Shown here one piece after another: positions 8,186 to 16,126 of a stretch of 64,000 nucleotides of DNA (its first letter is position 1; every line of letters starts with the position of its first letter). The position numbers and the translations under genes were made by a program. A model generated the notes under the pieces. It saw nothing but the letters and a program-made list of their open reading frames with translations. It searched no databases and was not told the origin of the DNA. The stretch covers positions 3,348,001 to 3,412,000 of the forward strand of contig NZ_CP180210.1 in the NCBI RefSeq assembly GCF_047556435.1. Direction: 5' to 3'. The stretch is from Alteromonas sp047556435. Lineage in GTDB: Bacteria > Pseudomonadota > Gammaproteobacteria > Enterobacterales > Alteromonadaceae.

Positions 8186-9508
8186 GTGCCGTACGATCCT
8201 CTTAAAAGCGCGGGTGTCACCCCCGATTTGCCCCGGCCAGACAGTTACTGGGCATCCATGCACACCCCCGCATCTTATGCCCCACTCGATGCCAACATCC
8301 ACACCCGCTTCGCCGTAATCGGCGCCGGCTACACCGGCCTGTCGGCGGCACTTGAACTGGCTGAGGCCGGACAGGAAGTCACCGTTATTGATGCGCATGA
8401 AATTGGCTTTGGATGTGCCGGTCGCAATGGTGGCTTTGTCCTCAAGGGCACGGGTCGTTACACCCTGAATGCCATCGCCAACAAGTGGGGTGAGCAAATC
8501 GCTCTTGGCATGCGCGATGAATTTAACGATGCCGTCAGCTTGCTGACGTCGCGCATTCAACGCTACGGTATTGATTGTGATTTGCAGCCAGGGCCATACC
8601 TTAAAATTGCCCACAATCAGAAGAGCGCGATTGCGCTCCAGGCAGCTCAGGAAATTAACCGCAGCAAATTTGCCAGCGATGAGACTTTCGTTAGCGCGAG
8701 TGCCCTTCAGGAACATATCAACATTCAGCATGCCTTTGGTGGCGTGATTCAACCCGGACTAGCCTTAAATCCTCTGAAGCTGGTCGATGGTTATGCAAAA
8801 GCCTGCCACCGCCTGGGCGTGCGTATCGTCACGAATACGCCAGTTACCAACATAGCCAACACCGGTAGTGGATTTGAATTGCATACAAACTCTTATAAGG
8901 TTTGTGCAGAAAGACTCGTCATCGCGTCAAATGCCTACACTCCGAAAATGTTTCATCCTTGCGTCGACAAACGCCAGTTTCCGGTACAGTCCAGCATCAT
9001 CGTTACCGCACCGTTAAGCAAGGCGCAGCGCAATGCTACAGGGCTGACGCGGCCAATGATGATGATGGACACGCGCATGATGAAGTATTATTACCGCATG
9101 CTGCCTGATGGACGCCTTCTGTTTGGCGGTCGAGGCTCGGTAAGCGCTGGTGTTCGGGGAGATGCGTCATCGCGTCGCCGGTTGGAACAGGCAATGGTCG
9201 CTAGCTTCCCTGCCCTCAGAGACATAAAAACAGATTATTTCTGGAACGGATGGGTAAGTGTTTCGCTGGATAATTTGCCGCGTATTATGACCGACAGCAA
9301 TCATAAAACCGGCTATGCCATGGGCTATTGTGGTTCGGGTGTGTCGTTTGCGGCACTGGCAGGAAAGCGTCTGGCGCAGAGAATGCTGGGGGAATCAGTG
9401 GATACCCGGTTGCCGCTTTATCAGGATGGTCTGCCAATTTACCCCTTCGCCGGCATGCGCCGCATGGCCCTGCGAGCTCTTTACGCATGGGCGAAATTAG
9501 CAGAATAA
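8186..9508 (+). CDS. FAD-dependent amine oxidoreductase, PuuB/DAO type
   Basis: A 440-aa flavoprotein of the DAO family. The N-terminal dinucleotide-binding fold reads VIGAGYTGLSAALELAEAG at about residues 44-62, followed by the acidic ribose-contact residue in VIDAHEIGFGCAGRNGG, which resembles gamma-glutamylputrescine oxidase PuuB. The C-terminus carries MGYCGSGVSFAALAGK, the second FAD-contact motif. It starts with GTG right after the GNAT stop codon. It probably oxidises a primary or secondary amine; the glutamylated polyamine route is not otherwise encoded in the window, so the exact substrate is open. Confidence 0.85.
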   Translation: MPYDPLKSAGVTPDLPRPDSYWASMHTPASYAPLDANIHTRFAVIGAGYTGLSAALELAEAGQEVTVIDAHEIGFGCAGRNGGFVLKGTGRYTLNAIANKWGEQIALGMRDEFNDAVSLLTSRIQRYGIDCDLQPGPYLKIAHNQKSAIALQAAQEINRSKFASDETFVSASALQEHINIQHAFGGVIQPGLALNPLKLVDGYAKACHRLGVRIVTNTPVTNIANTGSGFELHTNSYKVCAERLVIASNAYTPKMFHPCVDKRQFPVQSSIIVTAPLSKAQRNATGLTRPMMMMDTRMMKYYYRMLPDGRLLFGGRGSVSAGVRGDASSRRRLEQAMVASFPALRDIKTDYFWNGWVSVSLDNLPRIMTDSNHKTGYAMGYCGSGVSFAALAGKRLAQRMLGESVDTRLPLYQDGLPIYPFAGMRRMALRALYAWAKLAE

Positions 9509-9556
9509 ACGCCGTTCATCTTTATTCCCACAGAAAACAGGCCCTGTGAATATCAA

Positions 9557-9583
9557 AAAAGGCGCTTTACTACAGCGCCTTTT
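9557..9583. terminator. bidirectional terminator between convergent genes
   Basis: AAAAGGCGCT and AGCGCCTTTT enclose a seven-base loop. It sits between the converging amine oxidase and tyrS genes and has A and T tracts on opposite sides, so it can serve both. Confidence 0.88.
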
Positions 9584-9641
9584 GTCGTTCTGAACCGCTT
9601 CACAACAGTGTTGAATCTGCTTGTGAAATACAGCCTTTACC

Positions 9642-10841
9642 CTACTTTAACGTAACGCGAGCAAACTTCCGCTTGCCTACCTGATACACATTATTACCTG
9701 GTTCAGTAAGCACCAGACGGGTGTCTTCTACCTTCTCACCATCAATTTTCACCGCCCCCTGCTTAATCATACGCATTGCATCAGAGGTAGACGCTACCAG
9801 TGACGCTTCTTTCAGCAGATTCCCAATAGCAATACCCTCTTCACCCAACGCAATGTCGAGTTCCGGCATATCGTCCGGGATCGCATTTTTCTGGAAGCGC
9901 TGAATAAAGTCCTGATGGGCTTTTTCCGCGTCGTCATCATCGTGGAAGCGCGCGATAATTTCTTTTGCCAGCAGGATCTTAATATCACGCGGGTTTTCGC
10001 CACCCTCAACGCGCGCTTTCAATGCGGCAATTTCGTCTAATGGCAGAAAGCTTACCAAATCATAATAACGCCACATTAGCTCATCAGAAATCGACATAAC
10101 TTTACCGAACATCTCGTTAGGCGTATCGGTAATCCCAATGTAGTTATTCAGCGATTTCGACATCTTCTGAACACCATCAAGGCCTTCCAGCAACGGCACC
10201 ATGACAATAGCCTGCTGAGATTGTCCCTGCTCTTTTTGGAGTTCACGCCCCATCAGCAGGTTGAAGCGCTGGTCGGTACCGCCAAGCTCTACATCAGACT
10301 CCAGTGCGACCGAATCCCACCCTTGCACCAGGGGATACAAGAACTCGTGGATGGCGATGGGCTGGCCCGTGGTGTAGCGCTTTTTGAAATCATCTCGTTC
10401 CAGCATGCGGGCCACGGTCTGACTGGCTGCCAGCTTGATCATGCCATCCGCACCCAGCTTGTCCATCCACTCAGAATTAAAGCGGATTTGGGTCTTTTCA
10501 GGATCCAGAATTTTGAACACCTGCTCCTGATACGTTTTAGCGTTTTCTAATACCTGATCTTTGCTTAAAGGCTTGCGTGTGACGTTTTTCCCTGTAGGAT
10601 CGCCAATAAGGCCGGTGAAATCACCAATCAGAAAAACAACATTGTGGCCTAACTGCTGGAATGTCCGCAGTTTATTTATAAGTACAGTGTGACCGAGGTG
10701 AAGATCGGGCGCTGTGGGGTCAAAACCGGCTTTTACGGTTAGTGGTTTACCTGATTTGAGTTTTTCAATTAGCTCGTCTTCAGGCAGGATTTCATCCGTA
10801 CCCCGTTTAATTTCAGCTAAAGCAGTTTGCCAGTCACTCAT
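9642..10841 (-). CDS. tyrS: tyrosyl-tRNA synthetase
   Basis: Charges tRNA-Tyr with tyrosine. The 399-aa protein belongs to the TyrZ-like group of class I synthetases: DLHLGH is the HIGH-type ATP site near residue 46 and KMSKS the second ATP loop near residue 230. The tyrosine pocket residues lie in PLVQGWDSVALESDVELGGTDQ. An S4 RNA-binding domain occupies the C-terminus (from about 340). It is divergent from the mepM-like gene, with 208 bases between the starts. No T-box leader was seen. Confidence 0.97.
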   Translation of the reverse strand: MSDWQTALAEIKRGTDEILPEDELIEKLKSGKPLTVKAGFDPTAPDLHLGHTVLINKLRTFQQLGHNVVFLIGDFTGLIGDPTGKNVTRKPLSKDQVLENAKTYQEQVFKILDPEKTQIRFNSEWMDKLGADGMIKLAASQTVARMLERDDFKKRYTTGQPIAIHEFLYPLVQGWDSVALESDVELGGTDQRFNLLMGRELQKEQGQSQQAIVMVPLLEGLDGVQKMSKSLNNYIGITDTPNEMFGKVMSISDELMWRYYDLVSFLPLDEIAALKARVEGGENPRDIKILLAKEIIARFHDDDDAEKAHQDFIQRFQKNAIPDDMPELDIALGEEGIAIGNLLKEASLVASTSDAMRMIKQGAVKIDGEKVEDTRLVLTEPGNNVYQVGKRKFARVTLK

Positions 10842-11049
10842 GTTTTATTCTGCACTCATTCGTGTTCGCGTTAAATTCCAGGTCGGGCATTTTACGCATC
10901 AGAATGAACCAATGAAAGACCTGACTGTCAAAAAGCGGATTTCCAGTTGGAAAGCGCATTTCTAATAAGAATGGATAAAATGTTGCTTTTTTGAGCAATC
11001 CATGTAGAAAGACGCGGTTGAACGCGATATTCTCAGGTTAGGTAGTTAT

Positions 11050-12369
11050 ATGAGAATGATTTTGAAGAATTCTGCGGTTGTAAAAAACCTCAAACATTTA
11101 CCCAAGCCCCATCGTACCGGTTTAGCGATCGCGTCTGCGTTTCTGGGCGCATTGATTTTATTGCCATCAGATCCGGTTGAGGCCAGCCGTCATCAGGAAG
11201 CATTCACCTTAGACGCGGGTGTGCGTTATCCCGTTGAGTTGTCGATCAATGACTCTCCGGACATTGTGCTTACAGAAGATGACAGCAATTGGGATCGCTA
11301 CGAGGTTCGCAGCGGTGACACGCTGGCAAAAATATTCAAACGCGCTGGCTTAAGTGCCCGTGACGTTTACAACGTGACTCAGGCAGGCGAGCTTGCGAAA
11401 ACGCTGGTTACCCTATTGCCTGGTGACGAACTTTTTCTGAGATCATCTGACCAGGGCGGCTTTGGTGAACTCAAGTATCGCCTCTCAGCCACAGAAACCC
11501 TGTTAATCCAGCCAGACAAAAGCGGTGACAAACTGGTAGCAGATCTTGAGAAAAAAGATGTCGATATCCGTTATAACTTCGCTCAGGGCGAAATTGACTC
11601 CAGTTTCTGGAATGCAGGTGTCGATGCCGGTTTAAGCAATAATCAAATCATGCACTTGGCCGGAATCTTTGGCTGGGATATTGATTTTGCCATGGAAATT
11701 CGCCGCGGCGATACCTTCAACGTGGTGTATGAAGAACATTATATCGACGGTGAGTTCGTCGGTTACGGCGATATTGTTGCCGCGGAGTTTTTCAATCGCG
11801 GTGAGCGCTTTGCTGCCATTCAGCATACTGACGGCAACTATTATACGCCGGAAGGCCGCAGCATGCGGAAAAGCTTTTTAAAAGCGCCGGTGAACTTCAA
11901 ATACGTCAGTTCAAATTTCACCAAGGCACGCTTTCACCCGGTACAAAAACGCTGGAAAGCACACCGGGGCACCGACTACGTCGCGGCTGTAGGTACGCCG
12001 GTAATGGCTACTGGCGACGGTAAGGTCGTTAAGTCCAGCTATGATAAGTACAACGGCCACCATGTGTTCGTCCAGCACGGCGAGAAGTACACCACTAAGT
12101 ACCTTCACTTTACCAAGCGTGCAGTAAAAGTCGGAGAAACGGTAAAACAAGGGCAGACCATCGGCTATCTGGGTAGCACCGGGCTGGCCTCAGGCCCACA
12201 TGTTCATTACGAATTTCTGGTTGATGGTGTTCACCGTAACCCACGTACCGTCGAATTACCGAAAGCGCGTCCTATTGCATCGGAAGAGCGGGAAGAGTTT
12301 ATGCAAATTGCAGAAAGCCGTCTCGCACAACTCGATACTACAAAGCGCATTATGCTAGCGATGAAGTAA
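11050..12369 (+). CDS. mepM: M23 peptidoglycan endopeptidase, MepM/YebA type
   Basis: Periplasmic DD-endopeptidase that cuts peptide cross-links during wall growth. The 439-aa product has an N-terminal membrane anchor (about residues 24-41), an OapA/LysM-like domain containing YEVRSGDTLAKIFKRAGLS (about 83-130), a central linker domain, and a C-terminal LytM domain with the zinc ligands in HRGTDYVA and HVHYE. The linker domain and length match E. coli MepM. It ends four bases before anmK, so wall cleavage and wall-sugar recycling are probably co-transcribed. Other M23 paralogues are possible; the family is certain. Confidence 0.92.
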   Translation: MRMILKNSAVVKNLKHLPKPHRTGLAIASAFLGALILLPSDPVEASRHQEAFTLDAGVRYPVELSINDSPDIVLTEDDSNWDRYEVRSGDTLAKIFKRAGLSARDVYNVTQAGELAKTLVTLLPGDELFLRSSDQGGFGELKYRLSATETLLIQPDKSGDKLVADLEKKDVDIRYNFAQGEIDSSFWNAGVDAGLSNNQIMHLAGIFGWDIDFAMEIRRGDTFNVVYEEHYIDGEFVGYGDIVAAEFFNRGERFAAIQHTDGNYYTPEGRSMRKSFLKAPVNFKYVSSNFTKARFHPVQKRWKAHRGTDYVAAVGTPVMATGDGKVVKSSYDKYNGHHVFVQHGEKYTTKYLHFTKRAVKVGETVKQGQTIGYLGSTGLASGPHVHYEFLVDGVHRNPRTVELPKARPIASEEREEFMQIAESRLAQLDTTKRIMLAMK

Positions 12370-12373
12370 GCCC

Positions 12374-13504
12374 GTGGCCTACTTCATCGGGCTGATGTCA
12401 GGAACAAGCATGGACGGCGTTGACGCCGTCCTTTGTGACATTACCGAGAGTAACGTTAACACCCTCGATTGTGTGTCTTACCCTTACCCTACGCCACTGC
12501 TAACCATTCTGCATACGCTATGCTCACCCGGCAGCGAAGAAATCAATTTAATGGGAAGTGCGGATCGCGCCGTTGCCGATACTTTTGCCCGCGCCGTAAA
12601 CCTGCTGCTTGAGAAAAACAATCTCAGCCCTAAGGATATTGTGGCACTTGGCTCTCATGGCCAAACAGTCAGGCACCATCCTGGCGGTGTAGCCTTGCAC
12701 CGCGGTGCGTCAACCTTCGGCTTTACCCTGCAAATCGGCGACCCGAATACCCTTGCCACCCTGACCGGCATTGATGTTATCTCTGACTTCAGGCGTAAAG
12801 ATATTGCGCTTGGTGGGGAAGGCGCGCCGCTGGTACCAGCGTTTCATCAGGCTGTATTTGCCCGCGAGCAGGCATCACGAACCATAGTGAACATCGGTGG
12901 CATTGCCAACATCAGCGTACTGGCACCTAAGCATAGCTTACAGGGTGTTACCGGGTTTGATACCGGGCCCGGCAATACATTGATGGACGCCTGGTGTAGA
13001 CAACACACTGGCCGCCCTTATGATGAAAAAGGCCAGTGGGCCGCAGGCGGAACAGCTGACACCCGCTTACTCAGGAGAATGCTGGACGACCCGTATTTTC
13101 ACCGCAACGGCCCAAAATCTACCGGCAGAGAATACTTCAACCTTACCTGGCTTCAGGATGTTATAACGCCTCTGGTTATCGCGCCCCAGGACGTTCAGGC
13201 CACGCTGCTTGCACTGACAGCGTCAAGTATCAGTGATGCTATCCGTAGTCAGCCATCTCCCAAAGATATCATTGTCTGTGGTGGCGGGGCATTTAATCAC
13301 GCGTTGATGGACGCATTATCCCGGGCATTACCTGATTGCCAGATATCCTCAAGTGAAACCGTAGGTATCCATCCGCAGTGGGTAGAAGGCGCGGCTTTTG
13401 CCTGGCTGGCGTATGCATTTACAAAGAAAATTCCTGGCAATGTTCCTGCCGTCACCGGGGCAAGTCGCCCTGCCGTATTAGGCACACTCACCCCAGCCCT
13501 ATAA
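12374..13504 (+). CDS. anmK: anhydro-N-acetylmuramic acid kinase
   Basis: Hydrolyses the anhydro ring and phosphorylates anhydro-MurNAc to MurNAc-6-phosphate in peptidoglycan recycling. The 376-aa length is usual. It opens AYFIGLMSGTSMDGVDAV, the family signature and phosphate loop; VNIGGIANIS and TGFDTGPGNTLMDAW mark the second ATP-contact and catalytic regions. The start is GTG at 12374, four bases after mepM, which fits coupled translation. A weak inverted repeat near 13630-13655 may end the transcript. Confidence 0.96.
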   Translation: MAYFIGLMSGTSMDGVDAVLCDITESNVNTLDCVSYPYPTPLLTILHTLCSPGSEEINLMGSADRAVADTFARAVNLLLEKNNLSPKDIVALGSHGQTVRHHPGGVALHRGASTFGFTLQIGDPNTLATLTGIDVISDFRRKDIALGGEGAPLVPAFHQAVFAREQASRTIVNIGGIANISVLAPKHSLQGVTGFDTGPGNTLMDAWCRQHTGRPYDEKGQWAAGGTADTRLLRRMLDDPYFHRNGPKSTGREYFNLTWLQDVITPLVIAPQDVQATLLALTASSISDAIRSQPSPKDIIVCGGGAFNHALMDALSRALPDCQISSSETVGIHPQWVEGAAFAWLAYAFTKKIPGNVPAVTGASRPAVLGTLTPAL

Positions 13505-13788
13505 CAATCTCACAGCCCCAATGGTTTGCTGCTCGCGATATCCGTAGCAATCCAATGTGCGGGTTTTTATGTATTCATTGTCGGTGCCTGTATTGCAGTA
13601 CTGCGCAATCATTTGTGGCAAAGCGTTTTCCACCGGCGTATTTAAGCCGGAAAACTCACTTTTTTGATGAAATGAAAGCGCACATTATTACAGTAATCCA
13701 CTCCCGTTATTACCAGAGAATCTGTGGATACCAGGCAAAACAATATTGTTGCTGAGCAAACTCGGCAGAATTAACAAGGATAAGGTGT

Positions 13789-14913
13789 ATGTCGAACTCT
13801 CCTTTATTTCAGCCTGTAAAATGGGCTGACTTCACACTAAAAAACAGAATGGTGCTTGCCCCTATGACTCGGGGTCGTGCAGGTCCTGACCGTGTCCCCA
13901 ATAAAATAATGGGCGACTACTACGTTCAGCGCGCTGGCGGCGGACTGATAATCACTGAAGCAACATCGATATCAGAGGAAGCACTTGGCTGGGTGGATTC
14001 ACCCGGGATTTGGACAGAAGAAATGGTTGAAGGCTGGAAATCGGTAACTGACCGCGTTCATGTTGCTGACAGCCGGATCGTGCTGCAACTCTGGCATTGC
14101 GGCCGTGCATCGCACAGCGACTTTCATAATGGTGATTTACCGCTGTCTGCTTCAGCGGTAAAACTGGAAGGTGATCAAATTCACACGCCCAAAGGCAAAA
14201 AAGAATACGAAGTGCCTCAACCGATGACGCATGAAGATATTCGTCGCACTGTTGAAGACTTTAAACAGGCAGCCATTAACGCCAAAGCGGCTGGCTTTGA
14301 CGGTATAGAAGTGCACGCTGCAAATGGGTATCTAATCAACCAGTTTCTGGATGCCCGCAGCAATCAGCGAGACGATGAGTATGGTGGCAGTATCGAAAAT
14401 CGCTTCCGTTTCTTAGCGGAAGTGATGAACGCGGTGCTTGAAATCTTTCCCGCAGCGCAGGTTGGTGTAAGATTATCGCCAAATGGTGTGTTTAATGACA
14501 TGGGACATGATGGATATCGCGAGACATTCACTTATGTCGCACAACAGTTAAATAAGTTGAAAATTGGCTACCTGCATGTGATGGATGGCCTGGCATTTGG
14601 CTTTCACGAACGCGGCGAGCCGATGTCGCTGGGTGAGTTTCGTGCGCTGTTCGATGGCCTGTTAATCGGTAACTGCGGATACGACAAAGAAACCGCTGAA
14701 AAGCGTATTGCTGACGGAGATGGGGACATGATCGCCTTCGGTCGTCCCTGGATCACTAACCCGGATTTACCTTACCGCTATGAACATGACGTTGAGCTGC
14801 ATGCGTACGATGATCCGTCACAATGGTACGGTGGTGGTGCTGAAGGCTATTCTGATTATGACGCGTTTCGTGAGGAAAGCGGAAAAGAAGAGCTCGAAAA
14901 ACTAAGCGAGTAA
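13789..14913 (+). CDS. nemA: old yellow enzyme family alkene reductase (NemA-like)
   Basis: FMN-dependent NAD(P)H ene-reductase of 374 aa that reduces activated C=C bonds, nitro esters or maleimides. It shows the OYE barrel landmarks: LFQPVKWADFTLKNRMVLAPMTR at the start, the substrate-binding HAANGYLINQFLDARSNQR block (residues about 178-196), and IAFGRPWITNPDLPYR near the C-terminus. GGATAAGGTGT precedes the ATG. In enterobacteria nemA follows the electrophile sensor nemR; no nemR is adjacent here. The gene is followed by a strong hairpin and is probably a single unit. Confidence 0.93.
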   Translation: MSNSPLFQPVKWADFTLKNRMVLAPMTRGRAGPDRVPNKIMGDYYVQRAGGGLIITEATSISEEALGWVDSPGIWTEEMVEGWKSVTDRVHVADSRIVLQLWHCGRASHSDFHNGDLPLSASAVKLEGDQIHTPKGKKEYEVPQPMTHEDIRRTVEDFKQAAINAKAAGFDGIEVHAANGYLINQFLDARSNQRDDEYGGSIENRFRFLAEVMNAVLEIFPAAQVGVRLSPNGVFNDMGHDGYRETFTYVAQQLNKLKIGYLHVMDGLAFGFHERGEPMSLGEFRALFDGLLIGNCGYDKETAEKRIADGDGDMIAFGRPWITNPDLPYRYEHDVELHAYDDPSQWYGGGAEGYSDYDAFREESGKEELEKLSE

Positions 14914-14941
14914 CGCCGGCTCATCGCTCAAACCTTGTGAA

Positions 14942-14968
14942 GACAACGCCCCTGTGGTGGGCGTTGTC
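14942..14968 (+). terminator. terminator after the alkene reductase
   Basis: GACAACGCCC and GGGCGTTGTC form a ten-base perfect stem around a seven-base loop, 28 bases past the stop codon. Confidence 0.8.
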
Positions 14969-15048
14969 AAAACCGCTTTAACGAGGCGGTGTTACGCTGA
15001 AACCCGTGTACTGTTTCGGGCACACAACAAGGACTTTTTGCACAACGT

Positions 15049-15369
15049 TCAGTGTACGCTGGACAGCTTGAGCCCGATAATACCGCTGATAATTAGCAGC
15101 ACACTCACCAGTTTTATCAAGCCGATGGATTCATTAAATACCACGATACCCACAATCACGGCGCCAATCATTCCCACGCCCACCCACACAGAGTAGGCAA
15201 CGCCCAGTGGCAATTCTTTCATTGCCAGACTCAGGAAATAGAAACTTGCCCCCATCGCGGCGAGAGTGATCACTGAGGGCAGCGGTTTACTGAACCCATC
15301 GGTAAATTTAAGGCCAACAGCCCAGACAACTTCGAGTATGCCTGCAAGAAATAGTATCAACCAGCTCAT
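15049..15369 (-). CDS. gdx: guanidinium exporter Gdx/SugE (small multidrug resistance family)
   Basis: Proton-coupled guanidinium exporter of 106 aa with four membrane helices. The essential membrane glutamate is Glu13 in LAGILEVVWAVGLK; the W-A-x-G-L-K pattern after it is typical of the Gdx branch rather than the EmrE drug-exporter branch. The start at 15369 was taken because GGAG lies 8 bases before it and the length equals that of E. coli SugE (105 aa); an upstream in-frame ATG would fall inside the riboswitch. A guanidine-II riboswitch in the leader supports the substrate assignment directly. Confidence 0.95.
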   Translation of the reverse strand: MSWLILFLAGILEVVWAVGLKFTDGFSKPLPSVITLAAMGASFYFLSLAMKELPLGVAYSVWVGVGMIGAVIVGIVVFNESIGLIKLVSVLLIISGIIGLKLSSVH

Positions 15370-15383
15370 GACAGCTCCGTATT

Positions 15384-15428
15384 GGGGTCGTCCCCGCCAG
15401 TGAAAGAACAGCACAGAGGTCGTCCTCT
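15384..15428 (-). ncRNA. guanidine-II (mini-ykkC) riboswitch
   Basis: Read on the minus strand, two small hairpins AGAGGACGACCTCT (15428-15415) and GGGGACGACCCC (15395-15384) each expose the loop ACGA flanked by GG/CC. A 19-base linker joins them and the CGGAG ribosome binding site of gdx follows after six bases. Twin ACGR-loop hairpins directly before a Gdx gene are the defining layout of the guanidine-II class, which is known to bind guanidinium and increase translation. Confidence 0.93.
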
Positions 15429-15441
15429 TTGCGTTGGCTGG

Positions 15442-15469
15442 ATAATAGCAAGCCGGTATACCGGGTCAA
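15442..15469 (-). promoter_or_regulatory. promoter of gdx with an internal palindrome
   Basis: On the minus strand TTGACC (15469-15464) and TATTAT (15447-15442) are separated by 16 bases, a good sigma-70 promoter ending about 14 bases before the riboswitch. The spacer contains a perfect 12-base palindrome CCGGTATACCGG (15453-15464) that could be an operator. Confidence 0.75.
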
Positions 15470-15632
15470 GTTTTGGTGCCTGACACTGTAACGCTATACC
15501 TTGATGGTGGCACTGTGCCCCTTTGCGAAGCGTGAAAAATTCGCACCGTCTCTTGCCGTTCTAAGCGTTCTTTTGCGCTGCAGCGGCAAATGTCGGTACG
15601 CGCTGGGAAATAAACAGACGATATCGCACTCT

Positions 15633-16070
15633 TTACTCAAGTGACTGTTGAATGCCCGCCAGTTTTTCAAAACAGGCCATCCAGCCCTGTTGATGCTGGT
15701 CGCGCTCCTGCTCATTTACGAACCCTGAGTGCACCAGAGTAAGTTGCGTGGTGCTATCATCCTGCGATTCAAACTCGATATCCACCGTGGTAATGATTGA
15801 TTCTTCCTCATTGTCTTCCCACGCCCAGGACATCACCAGCTTTTCATTTGCCAGAATTCTTGTGTACTCACCGGTAAGTGTATATTGCTGTCCGGTCGGC
15901 TCCATCATCTGAATACGGTACCGGCCGCCCTCGGTAAAGTTCGACATGATTTGCGATACCTGCACACTTCCCGGCGCAAACCACTGAATTAATAGCTCAG
16001 GCTTATGAAAGGCATCGAAGATGTGCGTTGGAGACGCGTGAAAAGTGACGTTGAGGGTGAAATGATACAT
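15633..16070 (-). CDS. SRPBCC/AHSA1 domain protein
   Basis: A 145-aa START-like domain protein of the AHSA1 group. It shows the group's features: an N-terminal FTLNVTFHASPTHIFDAFHKPELLIQWFAP and central GGRYRIQMMEPTG, then a C-terminal helix starting with QGWMACFEKLAG. Such proteins form a hydrophobic cavity for small molecules or resemble the activator of Hsp90; the ligand here is unknown. It is transcribed in the same direction as gdx but separated by more than 150 bases containing the gdx promoter, so it is probably an independent gene. Confidence 0.88.
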   Translation of the reverse strand: MYHFTLNVTFHASPTHIFDAFHKPELLIQWFAPGSVQVSQIMSNFTEGGRYRIQMMEPTGQQYTLTGEYTRILANEKLVMSWAWEDNEEESIITTVDIEFESQDDSTTQLTLVHSGFVNEQERDQHQQGWMACFEKLAGIQQSLE

Positions 16071-16126
16071 GCCGATACCCGGTAGAAAATGCGAAATGTC
16101 AGTCTACAGGGTATCGTCGTCTTGTG

